Part shown: positions 40,801 through 51,163 of the stretch, in pieces | Layout of the letters: each line of letters begins with the position of its first letter | How positions within the stretch are numbered: position 1 is the stretch's first letter | DNA from: Tyto alba | Lineage: Eukaryota; Chordata; Aves; Strigiformes; Tytonidae | Direction of reading: 5' to 3' | Assembly (NCBI RefSeq): GCF_018691265.1 | Contig: NW_024881261.1 | Span: 23,213,374-23,277,373 of the forward strand | Length of the DNA stretch: 64,000 nucleotides | Notes under the pieces: model-generated | What the model was told of the DNA's origin: nothing | Seen by the model: only the letters and a program-made list of their open reading frames with translations | Database searches by the model: none | Translations under genes and position numbers: made by a program

Positions 40801-43800
40801 TGTATCCAAAATAGGTCCCAGAGCTCACCAGAGTGTGCCTGTGGCAATGCTCTGTTTGGCTGGCGTCTCTGTGTAAGAAATCTGGGCTACTACAGAAGTA
40901 ATGTAGATATTTATAACCAGACATATCAAACTAGGTCCCTGATACCAGCTCAGACACATTTGCCAGCATATGGAAGAAATAAGTAATCCCCGTAATCAGT
41001 GGGCTTGATCATACACTCTTCATGCATACAAAGCTCAGTGTAGTAGATAATGGTTTAGACCAGTTAAAGGCTTGGACCCCTCTTTTTAAAGAGGTCCCAC
41101 TGATTCAGGGTTGGTATGGATAGAAGAAAAACATAATTTTCTTACACTACAAAGTGAAGCTTTGTGTACATGTGCATGTGTGCACACGCATACACAGACA
41201 CACACACATATATATATAAAGCTCTGCAATCACAAAGAGGGTAGAAAAATTATCTGTCTCCCTTCACCTTCCCTGCACACACACCTTGGGCTTCACCTTG
41301 CCAATACCACCAGGACTTTGCACAAAGTTCAGATTTCTGTCTCCCAGGTGGTTTGCCTGCGATTGTCCCCTTGCATAGGTGGCCAGGCAGCAAACGAAGG
41401 ACTGTGTTATGACATGTCAAGTCTTCAACTAGTCTTTGGGCAAGTGTGTTTACAATAGAAAACACTGATTTAGCAGAGGGAATGAGACATATTTGGCTGC
41501 TTACCCAGCTCCCAGGCCCTCTTTATAAAACTTCTGTCTGTCCCAGAGCTAGCCAAACACAGCCACGTTTTACATTTAATGCAATTACCTCCATACACGC
41601 TACCTAATAAGCTTTGCAGTCACTGGGCAGGGATATATGGTGACTTTTTTCTTTCTGCAGGCAAGGATCCAAGAGGCAACAGTGGGTATATTAAGTGAAG
41701 CAAATGAGAGGGAGGAAGGGTGGGAAGCATTTCTATGAAAAGCAGCATAACACAGCTCTGTATGAGTCAAGATAGATGGGTGGGTCTAAAATTCATTCAA
41801 TTCTTTCTGGCCTTCTCCCCCCATCCATTCAGGCATACTACTTGCTCACTCCATTAGCCCTTCAGTTTCTCGCAGACCCTACAGCCTCTGGCACTAGCCA
41901 TCACTCCACACCTAGACACACATCGAAAGAAGTGATGGAGAGATAAGAAATGAGAAAATTAACATCAGCCAATAAATGATCTGGATAAACAGCACCTATC
42001 TGAGCTTGAGAGGAAAACCTAGATGCATCTTTGCTGGACTGAACAGACATGCAGCAACATACTTCTAAGGCCACTAGTGACAACTAGACATCTCTGACAT
42101 TCAGTTTAATCATCCCCACCCACACACACTGCTCTTTTACCATGAGTAATGTCCTCAGCGCTGGAGTATTATGCTAAGCAGCCACAGTTTCTCCCAGCAA
42201 AAGCATGCAGCTGGGTCAGCAGAGATCAGAGGCTATGAGAAAATTCAGGCAAGCACGTTCCCCACCCGTTCTCTTTAGGGTAGGAGGAACAACAGGCCAG
42301 TTCCTTACAACCAGATCCAGGAGATTTTCTTCCCAAGCTGTTCCCGCTCCCTGCACCATCACGGTCCAACACTGCCGCAGCCCAAAGCTCACGGCTGCTG
42401 TGCCAGCCCAGACCACACCATCACCAGGAGAGAAGGAGAAGAGGGACATGCTGCTAGCTGGTGAAACCCCTGAGCACCAGCCCACCCTGGTGGGGTCTGG
42501 GCTTCCACTGGACAAGCCCCTGTGGCAGCCCAGCTCACCCTCACCTTCCTGCCTATTCCTGACAGCTAGATGAGTATTATTAACACAGAAAAGGCATTAG
42601 ACACATCATAGAGGGCTCACCTCAGGAAAGCAGTGTAAAAAGTCACAGGTGAGATGATTTGCTCAGAACCTCAAGGGGCACTCAAGGAGCTACTCAGTCC
42701 CACAGCTTGTTTTGCAACATGCCTCACATTGAAAAAAAAAAAACTATAAAGACTTCTTACAAGATGTCAGAAACATTACACAGAGCTGTTCATCAGCTGA
42801 GCCTTTCCTGATGTTTTATTTCATCCTCTAAATAAAACAACATGTCCAGTAATCAGCAACCATCTAAGATACTGTGTCACTGTCGAGAACAACATCAGTT
42901 GTTTATGCAGTTAAGACCTCCTTTAATTTCCCTGTTTATAGTGAGAAAAAAAAAAAAAAAATCCACTTGGTGCAGCTAGTTTGATGTTGCATCCTTGAAA
43001 CCCAAAGCATTTTACAAGCCAAATACGTCTTGATAGACAAAGTGATTTTTTGAGGGTGAAAGGTACAAAGAAGCTTGCAACCATGCATAACTTAAAATCT
43101 GGGAACAAGCAGATCAGGGAACAAAAAGGACTCTCTTTCTCCCAAGAAGTCCAATATTTACCTTTCCCAACTTAAGTTCTGGGGCTTAAAGCTCTCACGT
43201 AAGATTAGGGCTGGTACACTGCCTCCTGATGTGGAGGCTCTCTTTAGGTTCTTTGGAGAGCTCATCAAGGACAAGGTGGGTCAGATGTTGCCAAAAGAAA
43301 TGATGCTGGACTCAAAGAGGTACAGAGAAAAGGGTGCTCCAAAGTTTGGTGACATCAAGCTGCTGCATAACCCACGGCAAATTGGTCTGAAAAGGTGAAC
43401 TGCAGAAAGTATAACTCTGGCTCATAAGAGAGGCAAGGGTATTGCTCCTGCACATAACTCTGGTAGAAGGTGTTTGATGAGCATCCTAGTTCTTTTAAAT
43501 GTTTTTTTCTAAAGATAAAACTGCCCCCCCCCCCCCCCCCCCCCCGACTCAGGAAACAGGGCTGGAAACAATCAAGCCCATTTCTTGCTCCAAAGCATTC
43601 GGTCTTTCCTGCAAGAAAACTCTCCTGCTTTCTACTTGCTACAATTAAGGACAATTTCTTCTCATCCAAACCTGGCAGTCAGGGAAATCAGCAGAGTCCT
43701 TTCCTCTCCTCACCAGCCATTTCTGTCTTTGAAGCACAGGCTTGTCCAGCCCCAGCAGCTGCCTGGGAAGCTGCCAGGCTTCTCAATGACTTCAAAGTCC

Positions 43801-46800
43801 ATAGGGGCATTACTAGGGATGAGAACCTCTGCTCTCCATAACCCATGCACTCAGACAGACCATACAGAACTTGCTGCAGCAGCAAAGGCACAAGGCACCA
43901 TGCCGTCCTTTAGACATCGACCCAGCTGCTTGTGGAGGGCCAGAAGCTCTTGGCAGGTGACCCTAATGACCAGTGTCCCACAGGCACTGATCAGCTGTCT
44001 AGCTATGGAGCAGCTCTGCCAGACACCACAGGCAGCATGGCACGGCACAGCACGGCACGGCTGGTGCTGCCACAGCCCCCACCCAGGCCAGCAGCCAGGA
44101 GCAGCAGCGCAAGAGAAAACATCAGTGCAGAAAACAAAGCCACGTTCACCTTTCTGTAAACACCAGCAGCTTTCCCCAGCTGGCTCCTTCTGCCCATCCA
44201 GCCTCAGAACAGGAGCCAGGCACAACACCAGTATTTGCGGTTGCGGGCAGGAAAGCTGGACCAGGCAGCAGAGCAATTGCAGCCATAGGTGTGCACAGCA
44301 GGGATCGGCCGAGACTCTCTGGGCCGAGGAGGAAAGCCAGCCCAACCCTAAATCCTATCACATCCACCGCGCCCCATGCTTCCTTTGGCAGAGGCATTTC
44401 AGCTCCCCTCTGGGCACAGAGGCCTTCCCATCCAAGCCCCTGCTCTCTCTGCGTCTCACACCATAGCCACAGGTTCTTCTTCTTTCCACCTGGGGATGAG
44501 GCTGCAGCCCAGCTCCTGAAGCAGACACTTGAGCCACACAGCTGGGCCCTGGCATGCTCCAGAGGGAGGATGGTCTCCACCCATCCACTGCCATGGGCAT
44601 CCCGCTGAGCCCTCAGCCTCCAGAGATGTAGGGTGTCCCACACCACTTTCTCTCACCAGTGGCTCTGGGATGTCTTTGCTCAGCTGCTTCCTAATGGGGC
44701 GACCGGGTGGTGTCTTTTCACACCATGGGATTCAGTCCCATGCTGAGTTTCAGACCTTCAAGTCCAGTTTTATCACTAAGTCAAGTTTTAAGTTTATAGA
44801 GCTGGTTCAGAGGGCCATGCTTAAAAAAACCCAAACACCTAGAAGATACCCAATTATCTTCAGATTCTGTACTGGCTATAAATCCTGAGCTTTTACAATA
44901 CCATGAATAGGTAAAACATCAGACTAAACAGGGATGAATTCATGTTACTGTGGTCAAAATCAGCAACAAGCGTAATGTTGGGATTTCATCTTTTTAATGT
45001 ATTTGCAGAACTGGACTGTCCTGAAACTGCTTTTTCATTGGGAAGATGCTCAGTTTCATGATATAACGTTTGGTTTCACAGACTCTGACAGACACCCCTC
45101 CTTAACAGGGCTGGGAGGTTTTTGACATGACAACATGTAGGGCAACACTCCCCTCTGTCCGTATTTTGGGTCAGACATTCAAGATCACTGCATCACTACC
45201 ACAAACATCATCTCAAGAACAAGGTTTATCAAACAGCTCCATGTATATATTCAACTGGAAACAGAAATCCCAAATGTTTATCAAAATCAAATGCAACCAA
45301 ACAGGAAACAGCTCATATTACCTGAGGGATAGAGGGGGATGGGGTCTATCAACTGCACTGCTTTTCAGCCAGCTCCACTTTATCATCTCTCCTCACGCAC
45401 CACATTGCTTGCTTCCTCCACCAGCTCCACCAATCTCACTGGGATTTAACTGGGAACTACCCTGTGCATAGGGCAGCTTTATGAACACTATTATCCTGCA
45501 GCATGTCCATCTACAACTCAGAAAGAGCTTTTCTCCAATTCTACCCCATTGACACGCTGCACGGTATCATCTGAAGAGTGATAAAGTCAAGGGTCTTTCC
45601 TACCCCTGTAAGCCTGGATTCAGCAGGCTTTGGTTTAGGGTTCATTACACTGATCAACACAAGTTTTTTTTCTGAATAAAGTGTCCACCACAACCCTAGA
45701 GTTTTTAAAAGAAAATGTAAACCAGAAACATCTGTGACACATCTCTCTGAATGAGACGAGACAAGAAAGACATTTCTGATGTGAAATCACCACACTTGGC
45801 TCTCACCAAGAAGACCCGTCCGACACAACCAGGAAATCAGAAGCATCCGCATGAGAAGATGCTCATGAAGTATTTGAACTGAAAGCAGTTCTGAACACAT
45901 AGTTCAAGTGGAAAGCGGGGTAGATAAGAGCAGTTGTCGAAATACCATAATTTTTCATCTGTTGCTCTCCTAAGGCACAACTGGCCACTGGTGCTATGCA
46001 GCAGCTGCCAGCCAGAAGCTCTCGCCAGGCTGCTCTGCTGGCACCAGTGCTCCTCAACCTTCTTGGTCCTGGGACTGCATCGCGAAACTCCAATGACTCC
46101 CCCCTGGGAACAAGCTGCCTTGGCAACTCAGATGGTGCTGCCTCCCACCAGCATGACCAGGATAAACCCTCCCTAAATCAGAGGGGAGCTTGAGTAGCCA
46201 AAAGCCACTACTAAAGAGCTGAGGCACAATGGTGATGAAGACAAGCTCAGGAGCTCCCCATCGGGACAATGTGGCCAGAAGTCAAATCTCCAACCCCTGG
46301 CAGGCAATGCAGGCTGAATTTAGACACCTTGGTTCAGAGCTGCAAGACAGCCAGGTCAGGGCCATGACTAGATGGGTGCCTCTCTCCTGGCATCCTGCTG
46401 TGTCAGCACACACCTGGAGCGGCAGGGTGACCCCATCAGTGCATTAATGAGATGGGCAGTCCTGGATAAGGCAGAGCCAGGCTCCACTGACCCCACTGGA
46501 GGGGACTTGTCTCCCCCCTAGCACACCTGAATTGCCACACTTGCAGCTGGCAGTGGTAGGACGATCCCCGGTGCAATCAAGGATGCACACCCAGCCTGGG
46601 GCGGGCAGTCCAGCCCTGTGCACCACTGCTAATGGCACTCCCCATGAGCATGTCCGTGCCATGGACACACAACCTACATGTTGCAACACAAAGTAAACAC
46701 GTAACAGTGCCAGGGAGGGGACAGCTGCATCCTCCTCTGCTTGCAGGGTGATGCTCTCACCCCAGGCCACAGCCTCTCTACCCTCTCATTCCCCACAGAT

Positions 46801-48864
46801 AGCTGCCCCCCACCTCACACCTTGGTGAGACCAGGGCCCTCATAAGCCTTGGCAGATGCCAGTCCTACAGCCATAGCATGCCCCAGCCTGTGAGGGGAGG
46901 AGGGCTCCGTGCCCAAAAAGCTGTCTGGTCAGAGCACAGGTACCAAATGCAGTAAGGCAAATGAAGTTATGGGACTATAAGGTCATCGCACAACGAGGAT
47001 CAGACTCTAAAAAAGGCCAAAACTAGACCAGATCTTTTTTTTACATGGTGAACAGGGAACTCTGAGAGTTCTGTTCCTGAGCCAAGGGGACAAACCCATA
47101 AGCCTTAGGAGCGAATCACAGGAAAGATTAATGGCTTGAAGTCTTGGAAGGGAAATTAAAAATGTCAGAGGGGCCACACAAGAAAGCCGTGATAAGAGCT
47201 GCCAATTGTCATCATTTACGTCACCACCACCAGAGAGGCTATTTTATTACATTTTAATCTTCAGGGTCACAATTTTTCATGAGGTGGTTATTTTTGCCAC
47301 TTTGCTGATCTATGTCCCTTGGTATGTGCCCACAAGCATTGACAAAGGCAACCGAGGAGAAGAGGTAAGAGCAGCGAGGTAGGACTTCAGACATGCTTCT
47401 GCCCAGAGCCTTCACTGGAAGGAAATGGCAACAATTACCATAACAATGAAGTAAATATCCCTTCCTTTACGCTAAAGCTGCTTTCATGTCCAAAAAAATG
47501 CTTTAGAAGAATGAGGCATTATTACTGTAATTGAAAGAGATTACATAGAAAATTGATAACTCCTCCCGAACCCCCCACCCCGGGTTTGACAGCACTCACC
47601 AGCTCTGCTAGTCCCAGAGCTGGCAGCATCCCCTGTGGTGCTGGGGGTCCTTTAGTCAGAGGGACCCCATGGCAGGAGGTATTAAAAAAAAAAAAATCCC
47701 AAACTTCACCAGCCTGTTCTTCTTTAAAGGCAGTTCACAAAAGTTCAAGTCCTTATATGTCCCACTTCCAGCAGCTCTTCCTCACCTGGAGCCCACAGGG
47801 ACTTCAAACTTGAGCAAAGGTGTTGGCAGAAGCCAGAGCCCAGTGCTGCCAGCAGCTCGCTGGATGCCTCTGGTTTTGCAGGGGGATTGCTGGAAATTGG
47901 AGCAATTCCTTCTCCCCTGGCAGGAGGCCACCAGCCAGCCCCGTCCACACCAAGCCACGAAGGGACAGGGAGTTTGGGGTTTATTGCCCCCATGCTGGAA
48001 GAGCTGGGCACGCGTGCCCTTGCTTTCTGTGGGGTCTGCAGCGAGCAGCTCGGGGCAGGGCCCAGGTCCCTGCGAGGAGCAGCCGGGCAGGCACAGCGGG
48101 GCGGGAGCACCTGGGTGCAGGTGGGTACGTGGACAGGAAAGCGACATAGTCTGAACCCAACCCTGACATTTACAGGCAAACTCTGGAGCACAGGAGGGCA
48201 AATTAAGTTACATCGCTAAAAATGTCTGGATTTAAGTGTCATTTCCTAACTAATTTTTCTTTAAGTGGGAGTAAAAGGACTTACAACAAAAACAGGCAGA
48301 GGCACTTAACGTAAGTTAGTATGGTTTCTGTAAACAAAGGCTTTTCTTTTAACTATAGATGGCAAGCAAAAGCAGGGGAGCATTCGCACCCCCCCAGTGC
48401 AACTGTGCCCCATAGGATGGGCTGCAAAACCCAAATTACAGGCTGGTGGGAGCAGAGGGGATTCCCTCTGACTGCGGTATGGGGTTTGCTACGCACAGAC
48501 TGAGATGGGGAGTCGGTAAGAAGCAAAGACCCTAGTCAAAGTCAGGTTAAGGGGCTCCGTGGGCCGCCACGGATTTCTCCATAAACATTAAAAAAAAACA
48601 GACAAACAAACAACTGGTGGGGAAGAAAAGACCAGGACCCCATCACCACCACGGCTGCGTCACCAACCCTGCCTTTGTCCCACCAGCCACCTGCCAGCCC
48701 TCGCCTCCCCCGGCCCCGCCAGCCCCGGCCCCCAGCACCGCCCGCCCCCCCGGGCCGCCGCGCCCTACCCGGGAGATGGTGAGGGGCTGCTCGAAGTCCC
48801 GGCCGCCCACCAGGCGGAAACCCCAGGGCCCGGGGCCCGGCAATACGATGCGGTGTGTCCCCAT
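4658..48864 (-). CDS. PDLIM1: PDLIM1, complete coding region from start to stop (seven joined exons; span includes introns)
   Basis: PDZ and LIM domain protein 1 (CLP36/elfin), a cytoskeletal adaptor that binds alpha-actinin and localises to stress fibres and Z-discs. Seven exons on the minus strand join in frame to 984 nt, or 327 residues plus stop; from memory the mammalian protein is 329. An N-terminal PDZ domain carries the PWGF loop of the ALP/Enigma family (residues about 13-16). A ZM-like segment lies at about 142-157. A single C-terminal LIM domain has zinc ligands C258, C261, H278, C281, C284, C287, C305 and H308. The C-terminus reads [13 protein letters not shown], the PDLIM1 ending as I recall it and distinct from the PDLIM3 and PDLIM4 endings. 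Every splice site is GT/AG and all phases agree. The gene lies just downstream of SORBS1 in the same orientation, as in mammals. An alternative exon in intron 4 (13661-13938) would give a 356-residue form. Confidence 0.95.
4845..6464 (-). other. PDLIM1: PDLIM1 intron 6
   Basis: Bounded by GTAAGT at 6464 and CCCCAG before 4844. It contains the MEF2/E-box pair at 5.6 kb and a 19-base T-run at 6168-6186. No other coding signal was seen. Confidence 0.85.
5592..5633. promoter_or_regulatory. MEF2-type site plus E-box in PDLIM1 intron 6
   Basis: CTATTTATAG at 5592-5601 is a perfect palindromic-core MEF2 site, and CAGCTG, a MyoD-type E-box, follows at 5628-5633. The surrounding 5530-5660 is AT-rich and unusually free of simple repeats. 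Function as a muscle enhancer is inference. Confidence 0.35.
6465..6582 (-). CDS. PDLIM1: PDLIM1 exon 6 (residues 228-265, start of LIM domain)
   Basis: Encodes [14 protein letters not shown], then [18 protein letters not shown], which provides the first two zinc ligands of the LIM domain (C258 and C261). The acceptor is CCACCCTCAG|GA and the donor is GT|GTAAGT. The 118 nt length (2 + 38 codons + 2) fits the phases of exons 5 and 7. Splitting the LIM domain after the GIV segment is the intron position expected for ALP-family genes. Confidence 0.96.
6583..9655 (-). other. PDLIM1: PDLIM1 intron 5
   Basis: Bounded by GTGAGC at 9655 and CCCTCAG before 6582. The 8.7-9.6 kb part is AT-rich. No exon or repeat was recognised. 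Confidence 0.85.
9656..9810 (-). CDS. PDLIM1: PDLIM1 exon 5 (residues 176-226)
   Basis: Encodes [17 protein letters not shown], then [17 protein letters not shown], the conserved region between the ZM motif and the LIM domain in ALP proteins. The acceptor CCTTCCTCAG precedes a single T that completes the split codon from exon 4 (CC|T, Pro) or from the alternative exon (AG|T, Ser). The donor is AAAG|GTGAGC. The exon is 155 nt, made of 1 nt, 51 codons and 1 nt. It has no ATG near its start and lies in a region otherwise free of coding signals. Confidence 0.95.
9811..16265 (-). other. PDLIM1: PDLIM1 intron 4 (contains the alternative exon)
   Basis: Bounded by GTAAGT at 16265 and CCTTCCTCAG before 9810. 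It contains the alternative ZM exon at 13661-13938. A long pyrimidine tract on the transcribed sense (about 14045-14100) lies upstream of that exon. Two A-rich runs (11725-11737, 11820-11830) lie at about 11.7-11.9 kb. No further exon could be supported, although a small companion exon between 13.97 and 16.26 kb is possible. Confidence 0.85.
13661..13938 (-). CDS. PDLIM1: Probable alternative PDLIM1 exon (PDLIM3 skeletal-type ZM exon) in intron 4
   Basis: An open frame of 278 nt (92 codons plus 2 nt) whose translation includes [28 protein letters not shown], then [19 protein letters not shown] and Q. This is clearly related to the skeletal-muscle-specific internal exon of PDLIM3, which as I recall has the same LK..A...PN.P and LQGQ skeleton. 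The donor CCCAG|GTAACC is good and leaves in phase 2, exactly like canonical exon 4. The best phase-0 acceptor, ATGCAG|GCT at 13938, has a poor pyrimidine tract, so the 5' edge is uncertain. An alternative AG gives a start at 13966 but would need a small upstream exon to keep frame. Used in place of exon 4 it predicts a 356-residue protein; from memory, skeletal-type PDLIM3 is 364. Homology of the coding part is well supported; actual use in mRNA is inferred. Confidence 0.8.
16266..16456 (-). CDS. PDLIM1: PDLIM1 canonical exon 4 (residues 112-174, ZM-like motif)
   Basis: Encodes [13 protein letters not shown] and [16 protein letters not shown], matching the PDLIM1 internal region and the smooth-muscle-type exon of PDLIM3. 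The second segment (residues about 142-157) is the ZM-like motif linked in this family to alpha-actinin rod binding and Z-line targeting. The acceptor is ATGCAG|GAA in phase 0. The donor is CC|GTAAGT, leaving 2 nt into the next codon. The 191 nt length equals 63 codons plus 2 nt. It is followed in transcript order by the alternative exon at 13661-13938, the same order as the smooth- then skeletal-muscle exons in PDLIM3. Confidence 0.95.
22306..22336. repeat. Short GGACRA-type direct repeat
   Basis: Imperfect tandem units of CAAGGA and CGAGGACG form; purine-rich on the plus strand, in PDLIM1 intron 3. Confidence 0.75.
23619..23892 (+). mobile_element. CR1 LINE 3' fragment, internally deleted
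   Basis: Plus-strand sequence matches the CR1 3' region: AGCACAAGTCTTATGAGGAG, then TGGCTGAGGGAATTGGGGTT, GATAGGACAAGAAGAAAAGG, and CCTCAAGTTGCACCAG with GGATATGAGGAAAAATTTCT. The copy ends in the diagnostic ATTCTATGAT terminus at 23881-23890. Around 23850-23862 it jumps from GGGTTATCAA to AGGTCTTTTCC, skipping the portion that normally contains the GGCTGCCCAGGGA region, so it is internally deleted. It sits in PDLIM1 intron 3, antisense to the gene. It is a dead fragment with no ORF2 coding capacity. Confidence 0.9.
26466..26493. repeat. (CAA)n / A-rich simple repeat
   Basis: Four to five CAA units followed by an A-run in PDLIM1 intron 3. Confidence 0.9.
26871..26955 (-). CDS. PDLIM1: PDLIM1 exon 3 (residues 83-111, post-PDZ linker)
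   Basis: Short 85 nt exon encoding [12 protein letters not shown] and [12 protein letters not shown], the conserved linker following the PDZ domain in PDLIM1 and PDLIM3. It completes the split Arg83 codon and leaves in phase 0 at CAG|GTAAGT. Because it ends in phase 0 and exon 5 enters at phase 2, one exon that converts phase 0 to 2 must lie between them. Canonical exon 4 and the alternative exon at 13661-13938 both do this. Confidence 0.95.
26956..36912 (-). other. PDLIM1: PDLIM1 intron 2
   Basis: A 10 kb intron bounded by GTATGT at 36912 and GTTGCAG before 26955. No exon, recognisable transposon or large repeat was seen; there is an A-run at 27534-27548. Confidence 0.85.
36913..37064 (-). 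CDS. PDLIM1: PDLIM1 exon 2 (residues 33-82, rest of PDZ domain)
   Basis: Contains [19 protein letters not shown] and then the conserved ALP-family stretch [13 protein letters not shown] (T at 62). It completes the PDZ fold that binds the C-terminal region of alpha-actinin. The acceptor is a TTTTCTCTTAG tract and the exon enters in phase 0 at GTG. The donor is AG|GTATGT and the exon leaves 2 nt into the codon for Arg83. The 152 nt length fits both phases. Confidence 0.96.
41198..41217. repeat. Compound (CA)n(TA)n microsatellite
   Basis: Short CA repeat passing directly into a TA repeat in PDLIM1 intron 1. Confidence 0.9.
43524..43545. repeat. Poly-C homopolymer, 22 bases
   Basis: Twenty-two consecutive C on the plus strand, hence a run of G in the PDLIM1 pre-mRNA, within intron 1. 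Confidence 0.98.
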
Positions 48865-49260
48865 GTGCGCGGCTTCAGCTCCCGGGACGCCCGCCAGCCC
48901 CGCCGCCTGCCCCGGCCCGGCCCGGCCCGCCCCCGGCCCGCCCCGCCGCCGCCGGCCCCTCCCCGGGGCTGCCGGGCCCCGCCGCCGGGCTGGCTGTCCC
49001 GCCCCGGGGGGCAGAGCTCCCCGGGCACCGCCGGGGGGCTGCCGCCGCCTCCAGCAGGAGCCCGGCCCGCCGCGCTGCGGGGGGAAACCCTCCCGAGGGA
49101 GGGCCGCGGAGCCGAGCCGCTGCCGGAGGGCGAGAATTTCGGCGTTAGGAAACGGGGAGCGTCTCACGGGCCGCCTTACCCCCACCCGGCAGGACGGCTG
49201 CAGAGCAAACCGCCGGCAGGGCTGCCCCGGTGCGGCATCTCCCAGGTGAACGCGGCCCGG
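48650..49260. promoter_or_regulatory. PDLIM1: CpG island and probable PDLIM1 promoter
   Basis: This stretch is extremely G+C- and CpG-rich compared with its surroundings and spans PDLIM1 exon 1. GC-box type motifs (CCCGCCCC and variants) cluster at about 48925-48960, just upstream of the start codon at 48864. No convincing TATA box is visible, as expected for a CpG-island promoter. Transcription toward lower coordinates is inferred from exon 1; the exact start site cannot be read from sequence. Confidence 0.8.
48769..48864 (-). CDS. PDLIM1: PDLIM1 exon 1 (residues 1-32, start of PDZ domain)
   Basis: Encodes the start codon at 48864 and 32 residues beginning [10 protein letters not shown], followed by the PDZ carboxylate-binding loop [12 protein letters not shown]. 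It ends in phase 0 at a CGG codon followed by GTAGGG. This start was chosen because it aligns with the N-termini of PDLIM1, 3 and 4, where the ATG lies about 12 residues before PWGF. The Kozak context is only moderate: G at +4 but C at -3. The frame stays open upstream to another ATG at 49185, so an extended N-terminus cannot be excluded from sequence alone, but it would be a low-complexity Pro/Gly/Arg translation of the CpG island. Confidence 0.94.
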
Positions 49261-51144
49261 CCTGGTGTGATGTTAACTCTGAAGCCTAATGGAGGCGATG
49301 GAGATAAGCGCCATTCCCAGCCGGAATCTGATTAGCTAGGGCGGAGCCTGGGAAGGGTATTACCTTTCCCCTAATTTAGATGTAATTTGATACGGCTTTA
49401 GGCAGTTTTGTTTATCTCTAGCCCCTTAGGGGTGGTACCGCGAGCAAAAGAAGGAATTATTCTATACCAGTTTATCAGCTAACCTCCTTTGCTGTGATTC
49501 AGGAAAAAACAGTTGTTCTGGTTGCATGTTGAGCCACCACCGATCTGCTGCTGAAGCTGGGATTCAGCCATGGCCAGGGAGCACGGAGCAGTCAGCAAGT
49601 GGGGATGAGGTGGGTCACCCAGGTGCTGGCCCTGCAAGACATGGCCACAAATGATCCCTTCGCAAGGCACACCCTTGCCTCTGCAATCCCCTTGCTTGGC
49701 TTCCTCCTTTTTCCTGCATTAACTTGTCATTTCATGGCTTATTTCCTTCAGGACGACATGCATCCACACTACTAATCTCATCTCTATCAGCAGTAGTTCT
49801 TGCACTGCATTGTTACCCATCTCCTGGCAGTGAAGCAAGTGACACCGAGATCTCCTTTCCTCCCAGGTGTGAGGGAATTCCAGAGGGCTGTGACACACCG
49901 ATGAGCCCTCTTCCCCTCTCCGCACACTCAGCTTCTGCAGTCACAAATGCATTGCTAGCTTGTTCCTTACCAAATATGTTAGGATAGAGAGTGACATCAG
50001 TAAATATTAGTAGCTAAAGATGAGTCTCTTTCTCCCCTCCCTGGCCAGGGCACTGTAAAGCAAGAGCTAGCAATGCCAGTGATTGCAGCAAAGCGGTGGC
50101 CAGGCTGTAAAGCAACCTGCAAAACAGAAAAATGGGCTTATGTCTGCGTGCTTTCTAAGGACATGTAAAATAGCTGGAGGCTTTTGCTGTTATGTTAGTT
50201 TGGGTTTAGGACTGGCTTGTTTATACTTTGACTTCCTGAAATCATTGTGAATGCAGCCACGACATGTATCTGTCTGCCTGACCATCCGGTCGCATCACCG
50301 CAGTGTTTAAATCTGCTGCCCAATTTTGGTTCAGCCCGAGGTGGAGGTCTCAAGAAGTTAAAACTCCTCGTGAAAGATGAGCCTTGGGCACAGCCCTGCA
50401 CAGGCAGCATGCAGGAGCCAGGTGTGTGGAGGTGCAGGGCGTGCTTTTGTGGTACTTGTGTGTTACTGAGCCCACCCAAGCAGCTCAGCTCTGCCCGTCC
50501 CTTGCTCTGCTCCTGCCAGGACTGTTCCTTTACATGAGGCTCACTCAAAAAGCCCCAGCTAGCTCTCCTGCTGCAGGGCTGGGGGATGTGATGTGTTCAC
50601 CACAGACCTTGCACAAACCCCTTGAATTAGTGCTGCAGCCATACCTGCCCGGCCAGACTGCAGCTACCACAGAAGTCAGTGTCTTATGGATTTTGACCTG
50701 AGTCAGGGTTAAAAAGGCACGTGTAAACCCAACATCAACTGACATCCCTTCCCACAGAGGTTGGCATTTGGAGTTTTTTGTCCTATTTAACCTGTGTGGT
50801 CTTCTCATCTGAGAATCACAAAGACCCTTTGTAAAACGGTGGACTGAGGTGTGCTTCTGTACTCCCAGGTCTGCACGAATGCCACACCAACTGCACCCTG
50901 ACCCCATGTTACAGTGAGATCTGGATGTAAACCAGCTTTTTCTCTGCTTTTATACCTTGGTTTCTTTGAGAAAAAGTCACAGCCTGCCTATGGCTCAGGA
51001 GGGAGAATGCGTGAGCTCAGGCCAAGTCATGAGGTGGATCCTCAGGTGCAGGACACTTGGAAAACTCACGGTGGACACTTCCTGCTCAGTATGGAGACAA
51101 CCAAAGAGCCACAGATGGGCATTAGTACAAAAGTGCATTGCTAC
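49261..51144. other. Intergenic gap between SORBS1 3' end and PDLIM1 promoter
   Basis: About 1.9 kb with no recognisable exon on either strand. The part adjoining the CpG island (about 49260-49400) contains AATGGAGGCGATGGAGATAA and a CATTCC (MCAT/TEAD-like) core at 49312-49317, which could be distal promoter sequence. The rest (49.5-51.1 kb) holds only short unsupported ORFs. Confidence 0.6.
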
Positions 51145-51163
51145 GGGAACAGCGAGAATAGAC

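Larger units (their letters stand above)
37065..48768 (-). other. PDLIM1: PDLIM1 intron 1
   Basis: An 11.7 kb first intron bounded by GTAGGG at 48768 and TTCTCTTAG before 37064. It contains a CA/TA microsatellite (41198-41217), a 22-base C-run (43524-43545) and a GC-richer segment at 43.6-44.7 kb holding the longest ORF of the window, for which I see no function. The promoter-proximal end is GC-rich. Confidence 0.85.

Noticed and set aside
43140..43340. Possible transposon or pseudogene fragment (TCTTTAGGTTCTTTGGAGAG region)
   Set aside because: It has a mildly repeat-like look, but no diagnostic terminus or coding frame could be identified.
48617..49335. Plus-strand ORFs of 210 and 160 codons across the CpG island
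   Set aside because: They are GC-driven open frames antisense to PDLIM1 exon 1, with Pro/Ala/Arg-rich translation and no domain.
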